From contig DAIDGU010000045.1 of assembly GCA_027459785.1 (NCBI GenBank), forward strand, positions 62,001-126,000: a stretch of 64,000 nt of DNA, written 5' to 3'. Every line of letters starts with the position of its first letter. Position 1 is the stretch's first letter. The notes beneath the pieces were generated by a model, which made no database searches, was not told where the DNA came from, and saw only the letters and a program-made list of their open reading frames with translations. Source of the stretch: Ktedonobacteria bacterium. GTDB lineage: Bacteria > Chloroflexota > Ktedonobacteria > Ktedonobacterales > JACDGC01. The position numbers and the translations under genes are program-made. Positions 7,550 through 15,104 of this stretch are shown here, in pieces.

Positions 7550-10519
7550 ATGACAACGCGCAAACGACCGGTGGTGCGCGCGGTGCAGGGGGCGGGGCCA
7601 CCATCCCCCACGCAGCAAGTGCTGGATGCCGCTTTCGAGGCGATTGCCGAAGCGATGGTCCTGGTCGATCCCACAGGGCGCATCCTGCGCGCCAATGCCG
7701 CTTTCCGCGCGTTGCTGGGCCTACCACCTGATGATACATTTTTTAATGCCGCGCTCAATGAGCGCGTCCCGCGCCTCCGCATCCTGGATAGGGCTGGTCA
7801 GCCTTTGCCGCTGCAACAATGGCCCATGACGCGCGTCTTGCACGGTGAGCATGTCGGCGGCGTGAGTGAGCCGGATATTTACCTGCACACGCTTGACGGG
7901 CGCGACGTGTGCCTGGCCCCTTCCGGCAGCCCCTTGTATGCCAGCGATGGGACGATCTGTGGCGGCGTCGTCAGCTTCCGCGATGTCACCGCGCGCCGGC
8001 AGGCCGAAGACGCGCGCGTGGCCGCGCTGGCGCAGACGGAGGCCGAACGCTGCCGCCTGGCGACGCTGCTGGAGGTGTTGCCTGCTGGCGTGGCGATCTA
8101 TGATGCCGCTGGCCGGCTGGTGGAGCAGAATGATGCTGCCGCGCACATTACAGGGCGCAGCGTAGTGCCGACGGAACACCCACCGGTTCGCCAGACCCGC
8201 TATGCCATGCGCCGCCCGGACGGCACCACGCTGCCGGAGCCAGCGACGCCCTCTGGCCGCGCCCGGCGCGGGGAAACTTTCGCCGACCTCGCCTGCGTCA
8301 TCACCGGTCCCACCGGGCAAGACGTGCATCTGCTCACCAGCGGCGCACCCCTGCGCGACGAGCAGGGGACGATCACCGGCGCGGTGGTCGTCTTTCAGGA
8401 TGTCACCCCGCTCCAGCAACTGGAACACGATCTGCAAACGCAGCGCGATCTCGCCGAGGGGATCATCGCTTCCACGCCGTTCGGCGTCGTCGTCTTCGAC
8501 GCTTCCGACGATTTCATCTGCCTGCGCAATAATGCTCCCTATCTGGCGCTGATGGGGGCCGAGATGCAGGCGCGCGGCACGTTGGTGGGGCTGCCCCTTT
8601 CGGCGCTGGTGTTGCCCGCCAGTTTCCCCGCGCTCAATGACCTTTTCATACAGGTGCGCGACACTGGCCAGCCGACCATCATCGAAGAATTCGCTGTGCA
8701 TCTGCCCGGCGACGCAGCGCAACGGTGGTATCGTTGGAGTCTTTCGCCCCTCTTTGATGCCCAGCGCCAGGTCACGGCATTGCTGGGCAGTGCCATCGAG
8801 ATCACCGAGCAGGTGCGGACGCGGCAGGCTTTGCAGCAGCAGGCGGCGGAACTAGAGGGCATCTTCGCCGCCCTCACGACCGCCGTCATCGTCTTCGATG
8901 CCACGGGGCGCATCCAGCGGCTGAATCCCGTGGCGCAACGGCTCTATGACGAGGCGGGTGGCGCGGGCTACCACCAGCAAGCGATGGACGTGCGGATCAA
9001 CGGCTTGGTGTTGCGCGACAGCGCGGGGGCTGTGCTGCCGCCCGACCGCTGGCCGGGGGCGCGTGTTCTGGCGGGTGAAACGATCAGCGGTGAGGATGTG
9101 CAGTACGTGACACGTGATGGGCGCACGCTCGTCCTCAACCTCGCGGGTGTGCCGCTGCGCGACGCCGCCGGCGTGATCGTCGGGGGCATCACGCTCTATC
9201 AGGATGTCACCGCGCGCCGCACTCTGGAACGACGCACGCACGTCAGCCTGGATGCCCTGTTACATATGGCGCAATCAGCAGTGCAGGGCAGCGGCGATGT
9301 GCGTGCGGTCGCGCGCCAGCTTGCCGAGGTGACGCGCGAGGTGCTGGATTGTGTGCGTGTCGGCGTGATGGCGATCGAGCGCGAGACCCAATACGTGCGC
9401 CCTCTGGCGGTGGTGGGCCTTGCGCCGGAAGAAGAGGCCCAATGGTGGGCCATGCAACCAGATAACGCTCGTTTTGGTGAAGGTGCTGATCCAGCCATGA
9501 TCGCGCGCTTCGCCGCCGGTGAGTTGCTGGTGCTCGACATGACCCAGCCGCCGTTTGATCAAGCACCCAATCCCTTCGGCATCACCGTGGCGCTTTTCGT
9601 GCCGATGCGGCTGAACGAGGAATTCATCGGCTTCATCTCGCTCGATCACGCGGGCGAACGGCATGTCTTCAGCGCGGAGGAACTGGCGCTGGCGCAAGGC
9701 GTGGCCGATTTGGCGGCGCTGGTCATCGAACGCGAACGGCTGCAAGCAGAGGCTACCACGGCCCAGGCCCAGGCGCTGGCGCTGACGGAGACCAACACGC
9801 GCATGCACACCTTCCTGGGCATCGCCGGCCACGAATTGCGCACGCCCGTCACCAGCATCAAGAGCAGCGTGCAACTCACCGCCCGCACGGTGCGCCAGAT
9901 GCTCGACGCCCTGCCCGACGACCTCAAGGGGCGCATGCTGCGGGCCACGAGCCTTTTGGAAGGGGCGAATGACCAGGCCGATAAGCTCAATCGCTTCATC
10001 ACTGATCTGCTGGATATCACTCACATTCAGGCCGGCACGCTGGAGATGCAACCGGGAGTGGTGGATCTCGCGGCCATCGTCCAGCAGGGAGTAGCGGGCA
10101 TCCAGCCGTCCTGGCCGCAGCGCACGATCACGCTGACGCTGCCGGAAACCCCCGTCCTGGTGTGGGGCGACGCCGACCGCCTGGGGCAGGTTATCACGAA
10201 TCTGGTGACGAATGCACTCAAATATTCGCCGAATGAGCAGCCGGTCGAGGTTCACCTCGCGCTGGCGGAAACCACCGCGCGGCTGGCCGTCACGGATCAT
10301 GGTCCCGGCCTGACGGTGGAACAACAAGCGCAACTCTTCCAGGCGTTCGGGCGGGCGACGGGCATCGAACGGCTGAGTGGGGCCGGCGTCGGCCTGGGCC
10401 TGGGGCTTTTCATCTGCAAAACCATCATCGAACGACACCAGGGCGCGATCGGCGTGACGAGCCAGCCGGGCGCGGGCGCAACGTTCTGGTGCAGCTTGCC
10501 AGTGCAGGAGGGCGCGTAA
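7550..10519 (+). CDS. Soluble multi-PAS/GAF sensor histidine kinase
   Basis: A 989-residue kinase without membrane spans, hence a cytoplasmic sensor. Four PAS-type modules fill roughly residues 25-560 (each ends in a strand like VVSFRDVTARR, VVVFQDVTPL, AIEITEQVRTR, ITLYQDVTARR), then a GAF domain (about 570-735). The dimerisation helix contains GHELRTPVTS with the phospho-accepting His761, and the HATPase domain shows the N box (NLVTNALKYSP), DHGPGL and GVGLGLGLFI. The ATG at 7550 is chosen over the GTG one codon earlier because GAGGAG ends six bases upstream. The stop is separated by a single base from the next start, so the kinase, KaiC-like ATPase and receiver are one operon. PAS ligands cannot be predicted. 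Confidence 0.93.
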   Translation: MTTRKRPVVRAVQGAGPPSPTQQVLDAAFEAIAEAMVLVDPTGRILRANAAFRALLGLPPDDTFFNAALNERVPRLRILDRAGQPLPLQQWPMTRVLHGEHVGGVSEPDIYLHTLDGRDVCLAPSGSPLYASDGTICGGVVSFRDVTARRQAEDARVAALAQTEAERCRLATLLEVLPAGVAIYDAAGRLVEQNDAAAHITGRSVVPTEHPPVRQTRYAMRRPDGTTLPEPATPSGRARRGETFADLACVITGPTGQDVHLLTSGAPLRDEQGTITGAVVVFQDVTPLQQLEHDLQTQRDLAEGIIASTPFGVVVFDASDDFICLRNNAPYLALMGAEMQARGTLVGLPLSALVLPASFPALNDLFIQVRDTGQPTIIEEFAVHLPGDAAQRWYRWSLSPLFDAQRQVTALLGSAIEITEQVRTRQALQQQAAELEGIFAALTTAVIVFDATGRIQRLNPVAQRLYDEAGGAGYHQQAMDVRINGLVLRDSAGAVLPPDRWPGARVLAGETISGEDVQYVTRDGRTLVLNLAGVPLRDAAGVIVGGITLYQDVTARRTLERRTHVSLDALLHMAQSAVQGSGDVRAVARQLAEVTREVLDCVRVGVMAIERETQYVRPLAVVGLAPEEEAQWWAMQPDNARFGEGADPAMIARFAAGELLVLDMTQPPFDQAPNPFGITVALFVPMRLNEEFIGFISLDHAGERHVFSAEELALAQGVADLAALVIERERLQAEATTAQAQALALTETNTRMHTFLGIAGHELRTPVTSIKSSVQLTARTVRQMLDALPDDLKGRMLRATSLLEGANDQADKLNRFITDLLDITHIQAGTLEMQPGVVDLAAIVQQGVAGIQPSWPQRTITLTLPETPVLVWGDADRLGQVITNLVTNALKYSPNEQPVEVHLALAETTARLAVTDHGPGLTVEQQAQLFQAFGRATGIERLSGAGVGLGLGLFICKTIIERHQGAIGVTSQPGAGATFWCSLPVQEGA

Positions 10520-10520
10520 A

Positions 10521-11978
10521 ATGGAGCAGCGCAACGCCATGCAACCAACTGGTCTTCCATCGTTGGATGTCGTTTTGGGGGGCGGGTTGCTCAGGGGAAC
10601 CTTGGCCGTGATCCTGGGCGCGCCCGGTAGTGGCAAAACGACGCTGGCGGGGCATCTCGCCTTCGCCGGCGCGCACCAGGGGCGCAAAGCTTTGATCCTG
10701 ACGGCGCTCTCGGAGCCGACGAACAAGCTCATCGCGCATCTGAGCGCCTTCGCGTTCTTTGATGGCGATCTGCTGGTCGATCGCTTGCAGGTGTTGAGCC
10801 TGCAACAAGCGTTGCCCAACGGCCTCAAGGCGACCGGCGACGAGATTCTGGCGATGGTGCGGCAGTTCAATGCCCAGGTGATCGTGCTGGACGGCTTTCG
10901 CGGCATGCGCGAGAGCGAGATGGAGCTTGATCAGCCGGCGGGGCGCCAATTCCTGTACCGCCTGGGTACGACGCTGAGCGCGCTGGGCGTGACCACGCTG
11001 GTGACGAGCGAGGCCGATCCCCATGACCCCACGTTTTTCCCCGAAATGACGACGGCGGATGTCATCATGGGGCTACATTATGGCGTGCAGGGGGTGCGTC
11101 ACCAGCGCGGCTTCGAGGTTATCAAGGCGCGCGGTGCCGCGCCGCTGCCCGGCGTGCATGCCTTCGCGGTAGATGCGGCGGGCGTGCAGATCATTCCGCG
11201 CCTGGAAGCGTTGGTGGCGGCGAGCGCGCCCCAGGGCGAGGCGCTCCGGGTCGGCATGCGCAGCGCGTTTGTGCCGGAAGCGGCACCGGTGCCGCTTTCC
11301 CATGAGCGCGTGGCGCTGGGCGTGCCGGGGCTGGACGACTTGCTGGGGGGCGGCGTGTTGCGCGGGACGCAGACGCTCGTCGCTGGCCCCGCCGTCGCTG
11401 GCAAAACCCTGTTCGCTCTGGCCTTCGCACATGCCGGCCTCGCCGCCGGCGATGGCACCGTGTATGCGAGTCTGGGAGCGACGCGCGCCGACCTCGCGTT
11501 CCTCAGCGAACCCTATGCTCTGAGCCACGCCATCAGCCGTGCCTGGCAGGCTGGCGGTCCCGTGTTGATCATCGATAGCCCGGCCATCGCCCTCGATCCG
11601 GATGCCGTAGCCCAGGTGCTGCTGGCACACCTGGACGCGACGGGCGCGCAACGCTTGGTCATCGACGGCGTGGAGGCGCTGGAAGAGGCGCTGGCGCGCA
11701 ATGGTGATCCTTTCCGCTATGCCGCCTACTTCACCGCCTGGCGCACCGCCCTGCGCGACCGTGGTGTGACCACGCTGTTCGCCCGGCAGGTGGCGGACGC
11801 CGCGCCCGCCTGGGACGGTCCTTCGCGCAGCCTGCCAGATACCATCCTGCGCCTGCGGCGCGAACCTGCCGCCGGCTTGCAGGTGGTAAGCCAGCGATAC
11901 GCTGGACCTGAACGTCGCTGGCACGCGCTGGATCTTACCACGCCAGACGGCCCGCGCGTGGTACCGGACCACAGCTAG
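10521..11978 (+). CDS. KaiC/RadA-like double RecA-fold ATPase
   Basis: A 485-residue protein with two tandem RecA-superfamily domains, as in KaiC. Domain 1 has GAPGSGKTT at residues 33-41 and a Walker B strand VIVLDGFRGM. Domain 2 begins LGVPGLDDLLGGG, has GPAVAGKTL at about 288-296 and a Walker B-like LVIDGVEAL, but looks shortened and less conserved. Each domain starts with the G(V/L)PxLDxxLGGG motif typical of KaiC-like ATPases. True KaiC is the cyanobacterial clock ATPase; no KaiA or KaiB is visible, so a clock role is not implied. Its position between a kinase and a receiver suggests a signalling ATPase, as seen in other bacteria with kinase-linked KaiC-like proteins. Confidence 0.85.
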   Translation: MEQRNAMQPTGLPSLDVVLGGGLLRGTLAVILGAPGSGKTTLAGHLAFAGAHQGRKALILTALSEPTNKLIAHLSAFAFFDGDLLVDRLQVLSLQQALPNGLKATGDEILAMVRQFNAQVIVLDGFRGMRESEMELDQPAGRQFLYRLGTTLSALGVTTLVTSEADPHDPTFFPEMTTADVIMGLHYGVQGVRHQRGFEVIKARGAAPLPGVHAFAVDAAGVQIIPRLEALVAASAPQGEALRVGMRSAFVPEAAPVPLSHERVALGVPGLDDLLGGGVLRGTQTLVAGPAVAGKTLFALAFAHAGLAAGDGTVYASLGATRADLAFLSEPYALSHAISRAWQAGGPVLIIDSPAIALDPDAVAQVLLAHLDATGAQRLVIDGVEALEEALARNGDPFRYAAYFTAWRTALRDRGVTTLFARQVADAAPAWDGPSRSLPDTILRLRREPAAGLQVVSQRYAGPERRWHALDLTTPDGPRVVPDHS

Positions 11979-11994
11979 CAGAAGGGACAGAGGT

Positions 11995-12366
11995 ATGTCG
12001 CCGGATACCATAGCCCACCCCAAAACGGTGCTCATTGTCGAAGATGAAGCGCATATCGCCGAAGCGCTGGCCTTCCTCATCGAAGACGCGGGCTATATCG
12101 CGCGCATCGCCCATAACGGCAAGGAGGCGCTGATGATCATCACCGAGGCGGTCCCCGATCTGATCATCAGCGATCTTATGATGCCCCAGATGAGCGGTGC
12201 GCAATTGCTGGAAGTCCTGCGCACCCAGGGCAAAATGACCTTGCCCATCGTGCTGATGTCGGCGGCGGGCCGCGATCACATCCCGGCTGTGGGTGCCGAT
12301 GCTACCATCGGCAAACCCTTCGAGATCGCTGAGATCGACGCGCTGCTGCGCCGGTTTCTGGGGTAG
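11995..12366 (+). CDS. Single-domain response regulator (receiver)
   Basis: A 123-residue stand-alone CheY-like receiver. Acidic pocket residues are in VEDEAH (E16, D17), the phospho-acceptor is D60 in ISDLMMPQMSG, and the conserved Lys is K107 in IGKPFE. There is no output domain, so it must act by protein contact or relay. It is the third gene of the kinase/KaiC-like operon, 16 bases after the ATPase, with AGAGG upstream of its ATG. The cognate kinase is almost certainly the multi-PAS protein encoded first in the operon. Confidence 0.93.
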   Translation: MSPDTIAHPKTVLIVEDEAHIAEALAFLIEDAGYIARIAHNGKEALMIITEAVPDLIISDLMMPQMSGAQLLEVLRTQGKMTLPIVLMSAAGRDHIPAVGADATIGKPFEIAEIDALLRRFLG

Positions 12367-12423
12367 GTGACGCCGCGCCCCTCAGCACGTAGCAGTCATC
12401 AACGATGCTGACCATGCACTGGA

Positions 12424-13731
12424 TTAGCCCTGAGATAGCAACTTAACCGCGTAGGCCATAACCTGCCGGGCATCCGGCCAGGTAGGGGCGATGGCGACCA
12501 GGCTACACTTGCCATGAGGTAATAAGCCGACATTAAAAGGTACGACACCCCAGGTGGCTGACCCATTGGGCCGCTCTATCAAGACGCCGGCGTTTTTGAG
12601 AACGTGTTTGACCTGCGCGAACGGCCACTTGCCCGGTACATTGACGTAGTGCGTGATAAAACCATCGCCAATCGCCCCTTTCACCTGTTGCACAATGGCT
12701 AGCGCGAACGCGCTGAGGGGAATGCGGGCGTTGAGTTCGACCAAGACCGCTTGGTTCTGGCGAGTGATCAAGAAGTTCGGCGCGTATGACCCCACAGCCC
12801 CAGCGTCGCCTAATGCCTTGGCAAGCATCTGGGTTTGTCCGATGAAATGATCGATTGCCGCTTTAGGGAGCATCAATGGTGCCGCGCCCTGATATGAAAC
12901 ACCGTCCCGCGCGATCAATTGTTGCCAGCCCCAGCGAATAACGGGATCGCGCCGGCCAGGGGGAATCTCGATATGGACGCTCGCCGAGGCTTGTGTGTCT
13001 TCGCGCCATTGCTCCACAACCACCGGTGTGCCTTCGATGAATCGGATCTTTTTGAGGATCGCGGCGAAGAGTGGCTCACTCAGTCCCTGCGCCACCTCTC
13101 GCCGACGGATACGTTTGCTCCAGCCGCCCCCAATCGATTCATCATTTTTCACGATGATCTGGCTATACCGCTTGTTGTTAAGCATATCCAGCATAGTTGC
13201 GCGCAGAGCGTTCTTTGTGGTGCAGGTCTGGCGGTCCGGCATTTCCACCTGTGCTATTCGTGCCAAAGCCTCGACCCCGCTCTTGGTACCGAAACGGGAG
13301 CTGATCTCCGGTGAGCCGTATAAAGGAATGCCAAGTTTTTGGGCGATGACCTGTTCGTCAGCCGTCGAAAAAAAGACGAACAATTGGGCATCTGAAGGGA
13401 TATTTGCTTGCAACCACGGCAATGTTCCCGGCGCTTGCAGCACCATCTGGCTGAGGTACCGCTTGGGACGTGGATCAAAGAGATTGTAGATATGTACATG
13501 TGGTACAAGCTTGCGCCAATATTTCAGATAGACAGGATCGGCATTGCGTAAAACGATGGTATCGCCGGGTTTGGTATAGGCCAGGTGAATCGCTTCATAG
13601 GCTTGTTCATAGGCGCTAGCTTTGAAAAGGGGCATCGTGCGTGAGCCGAGATGCACTGCCGGCCCGTCATGATAGGCAGTGTTAAACCTATCTTCCATCT
13701 TCACCGGTGGAAAGTGGGGCGATCGCCACAT
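12424..13731 (-). CDS. PGM1-type ATP-grasp ligase
   Basis: A 435-residue enzyme of the pre-ATP-grasp/ATP-grasp type. The N-terminal Rossmann-like part includes GDTIVLRNADPVYLKYW; the ATP-grasp core shows GIPLYGSPEISSRFGTKSG (lid and Lys), YSQIIVKNDESIGGGWSK (Gly-rich loop), and the metal-binding strand VLVELNARIPLSAF. This pattern is that of PGM1, the pheganomycin peptide ligase, and related enzymes that make amide bonds via acyl-phosphates. The start at 13731 follows AAGGAG ten bases upstream; an upstream open frame to 13782 lacks such a site. It is the last gene of a minus-strand operon with a tRNA-binding OB-fold protein and lies behind a 10-bp-closed RNA structure. GC content is lower than its surroundings. 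The family is likely; the substrate is unknown. Confidence 0.75.
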   Translation of the reverse strand: MWRSPHFPPVKMEDRFNTAYHDGPAVHLGSRTMPLFKASAYEQAYEAIHLAYTKPGDTIVLRNADPVYLKYWRKLVPHVHIYNLFDPRPKRYLSQMVLQAPGTLPWLQANIPSDAQLFVFFSTADEQVIAQKLGIPLYGSPEISSRFGTKSGVEALARIAQVEMPDRQTCTTKNALRATMLDMLNNKRYSQIIVKNDESIGGGWSKRIRRREVAQGLSEPLFAAILKKIRFIEGTPVVVEQWREDTQASASVHIEIPPGRRDPVIRWGWQQLIARDGVSYQGAAPLMLPKAAIDHFIGQTQMLAKALGDAGAVGSYAPNFLITRQNQAVLVELNARIPLSAFALAIVQQVKGAIGDGFITHYVNVPGKWPFAQVKHVLKNAGVLIERPNGSATWGVVPFNVGLLPHGKCSLVAIAPTWPDARQVMAYAVKLLSQG

Positions 13732-13750
13732 CGCGTTACAGCTCCTTTGC

Positions 13751-13864
13751 TGACACCAGCCGGCCCAAATCAGGCGAAGCACTCTCGGTCAGGTAATTCT
13801 ACCGATCAGCGATCCCACATCGCGTGCTCACGCGAATGCGGATCTCACCTTCGTGCTGGTGTCA
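13751..13864 (-). promoter_or_regulatory. Structured intercistronic RNA before the ATP-grasp gene
   Basis: Two perfect 10-bp arms, GCTGGTGTCA (13855-13864) and TGACACCAGC (13751-13760), close a 114-nt region on the transcript strand. Inside are a CGCGT/ACGCG hairpin (13821-13834) and a GGTA/TACC hairpin (13792-13803). The closing stem ends six bases before the AAGGAG ribosome site of the ATP-grasp gene, so folding could control its translation. No T-box or other known riboswitch consensus was recognised. Confidence 0.5.
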
Positions 13865-13917
13865 TCACAGCCGCCGCATCTTTTGCCAAACTACCAGGAC
13901 AGTAGCGTGCAAGGGAC

Positions 13918-14685
13918 TTATGCGTGGTGGTTGAATCCTGCGAGTTCACGTTCCAACACAAGGCTAATAGATTCTATCACCTGTTCACGACTTGAGCGCG
14001 ACCAAATGTTTGGCGAAGCGTTCATTTTTATGCAGACCACCGCGTCGCCCAAACACGTGCTGAGGGGGGTACCTGGCGCGACTTCCCACGGCAAAAGGAA
14101 AATATCATAATGGAATTTGCCTAAGCCGACTTCGCATTCAGAGCATACCATGCCTTCGGATAATCTGCCATGAAAGTTCATGGCCTGAATGGTGCGATGC
14201 GCACGTTGATTTCTGGGACTAGAGGGATCAACAACTTCTGCGCCGGGTGCTGCGTAAGGAACATGCAAACGGGGTAACGGTTTGTCCAGAAAATAGGTGA
14301 GACTTGGCGTGCTGGTCACAATTGACGCTGTGCGGCCCTTCCCATAATCGATGCGCGCGATGATGAGATGATCAGCATCAGGGTGTTTAGTGATGGCGAT
14401 TACTCGTCCCACCAGCAGTTTCTCAGAATTCCACCAGGCTAGTTCGCCTCGCGCACGCATCGCTTGCAGATCCAACACGTTGAACGCCTGTAAACCAGCT
14501 TTGCGACATACGCTCTGCCAGCCATGCTGAGACAATTTGACTTGAAAACGTTCTTCTACATCGTGTATAGGCACAAAGAATCTGAATGCGTTGAGTTTAT
14601 TTTTCATCATTATGGCGTGGTTTTCATGTTGCTCCTGAGATGGGGGGGGAGCTACCGGCCCACAAGCTTCTACTATTTGTGCCAT
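13918..14685 (-). CDS. Stand-alone tRNA-binding (PheT/EMAPII-type OB-fold) protein
   Basis: A 255-residue protein whose central part matches the tRNA-binding OB domain at the N-terminus of bacterial PheT and in Trbp111/EMAPII: VGRVIAITKHPDADHLIIARIDYG, then the conserved GRLSEGMVCSECEVGLG loop (given here as separate motif pieces VGRVIAITKHPDADHL and SEGMVCSECEVGLG). Such domains bind the outside corner of tRNA or act as structural OB folds. The catalytic core of a tRNA synthetase is absent. The start at 14685 has GGAGG seven bases upstream. The first 35 residues are low in similarity and cross a run of eight C residues. It precedes the ATP-grasp gene, which suggests that the two proteins work together, perhaps on an aminoacyl-tRNA. 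That role is inferred. Confidence 0.75.
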   Translation of the reverse strand: MAQIVEACGPVAPPPSQEQHENHAIMMKNKLNAFRFFVPIHDVEERFQVKLSQHGWQSVCRKAGLQAFNVLDLQAMRARGELAWWNSEKLLVGRVIAITKHPDADHLIIARIDYGKGRTASIVTSTPSLTYFLDKPLPRLHVPYAAPGAEVVDPSSPRNQRAHRTIQAMNFHGRLSEGMVCSECEVGLGKFHYDIFLLPWEVAPGTPLSTCLGDAVVCIKMNASPNIWSRSSREQVIESISLVLERELAGFNHHA

Positions 14686-14744
14686 GTTGCCACCTCCAAC
14701 TCCCCAACCCACATGAAAAACCATCCTTTCGTGTTGTACGACAT
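14673..14744 (-). CDS. Small Trp-rich ORF overlapping the next start (leader or precursor peptide candidate)
   Basis: An ATG at 14744 is preceded by GAAGGAG (14754-14760) at nine bases and opens a 23-codon frame (start MSYNTKGWFFMW, end EVATWHK). It stops inside the first codons of the tRNA-binding protein gene, overlapping its start by 13 bases, so translation may be coupled. A second in-frame ATG at 14792 would give 39 residues but has a poorer ribosome site. Three Trp and two Phe in 23 residues are unusual. Because PGM1-type ligases can extend ribosomal peptides, it could be a precursor; it could equally be a regulatory leader peptide or chance. Too short for homology judgement. Confidence 0.4.
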   Translation of the reverse strand: MSYNTKGWFFMWVGELEVATWHK

Positions 14745-14826
14745 GTTGTCGTTCTCCTTCATCATACTCCGCCGGTTTGCTAGGTTGCTCATGTGCTTGA
14801 TGGCCCCTACCAAAAACAATGAGGGT

Positions 14827-14854
14827 ATTTTATCACCTCTTTAGAGTGAATCAA
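14827..14854 (-). promoter_or_regulatory. Promoter of the ATP-grasp operon
   Basis: On the minus strand TTGATT (14854-14849) and TAAAAT (14832-14827) are separated by 16 bases, a good sigma-70-type promoter. It lies about 80 bases upstream of the small Trp-rich ORF and is correctly oriented for that ORF, the tRNA-binding gene and the ATP-grasp gene. Confidence 0.65.
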
Positions 14855-15001
14855 GGTCGCCATGCCGAACTCTCTTAACCGATCATGCAATGTTATTATT
14901 CTGGTCGGTACGAGATGTGCATTGATGCCCATTCGGCTAGCTCCAACAGATTGTGTCAATGCCTGTTTTTGCTGTTCGCATTGCCACCAATCCCCCCAAA
15001 T

Positions 15002-15051
15002 GATAGCCCGATTTGGCTATCTGATAGTCCTGTATTGTCCGATGATAGTCC
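15002..15051. repeat. Three GATAGYCC repeats at 21-bp spacing, plus a hairpin
   Basis: GATAGCCC at 15002-15009, GATAGTCC at 15023-15030 and GATAGTCC at 15044-15051 are spaced by exactly 21 bp, two turns of the helix. The first copy also forms a 7-bp hairpin with GGCTATC (15015-15021). They lie between the regulator gene stop and the ATP-grasp operon promoter and could be a cooperative operator for the neighbouring regulator. Confidence 0.55.
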
Positions 15052-15104
15052 GATGGATCAAGTGGTGCAATGGTGTCGTTGCAACCACTGCCAAAAGTAC
15101 AGCA

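Noticed and set aside
9275..10906. 543-codon minus-strand frame opposite the histidine kinase
   Set aside because: Antisense shadow of the HATPase and GAF coding region with no recognisable motif.
10521..11978. Circadian clock kaiC
   Set aside because: No kaiA or kaiB, and the second domain is reduced; only a KaiC-like ATPase can be supported.
13918..14685. Truncated phenylalanyl-tRNA synthetase beta subunit (pheT pseudogene)
   Set aside because: The frame is intact with an excellent ribosome site, ends shortly after the OB domain, and sits in an operon; a stand-alone OB-fold protein fits better.
15002..15051. Short CRISPR-like array
   Set aside because: Repeats are only eight bases with 13-base spacers and no cas genes are present; an operator is more likely.
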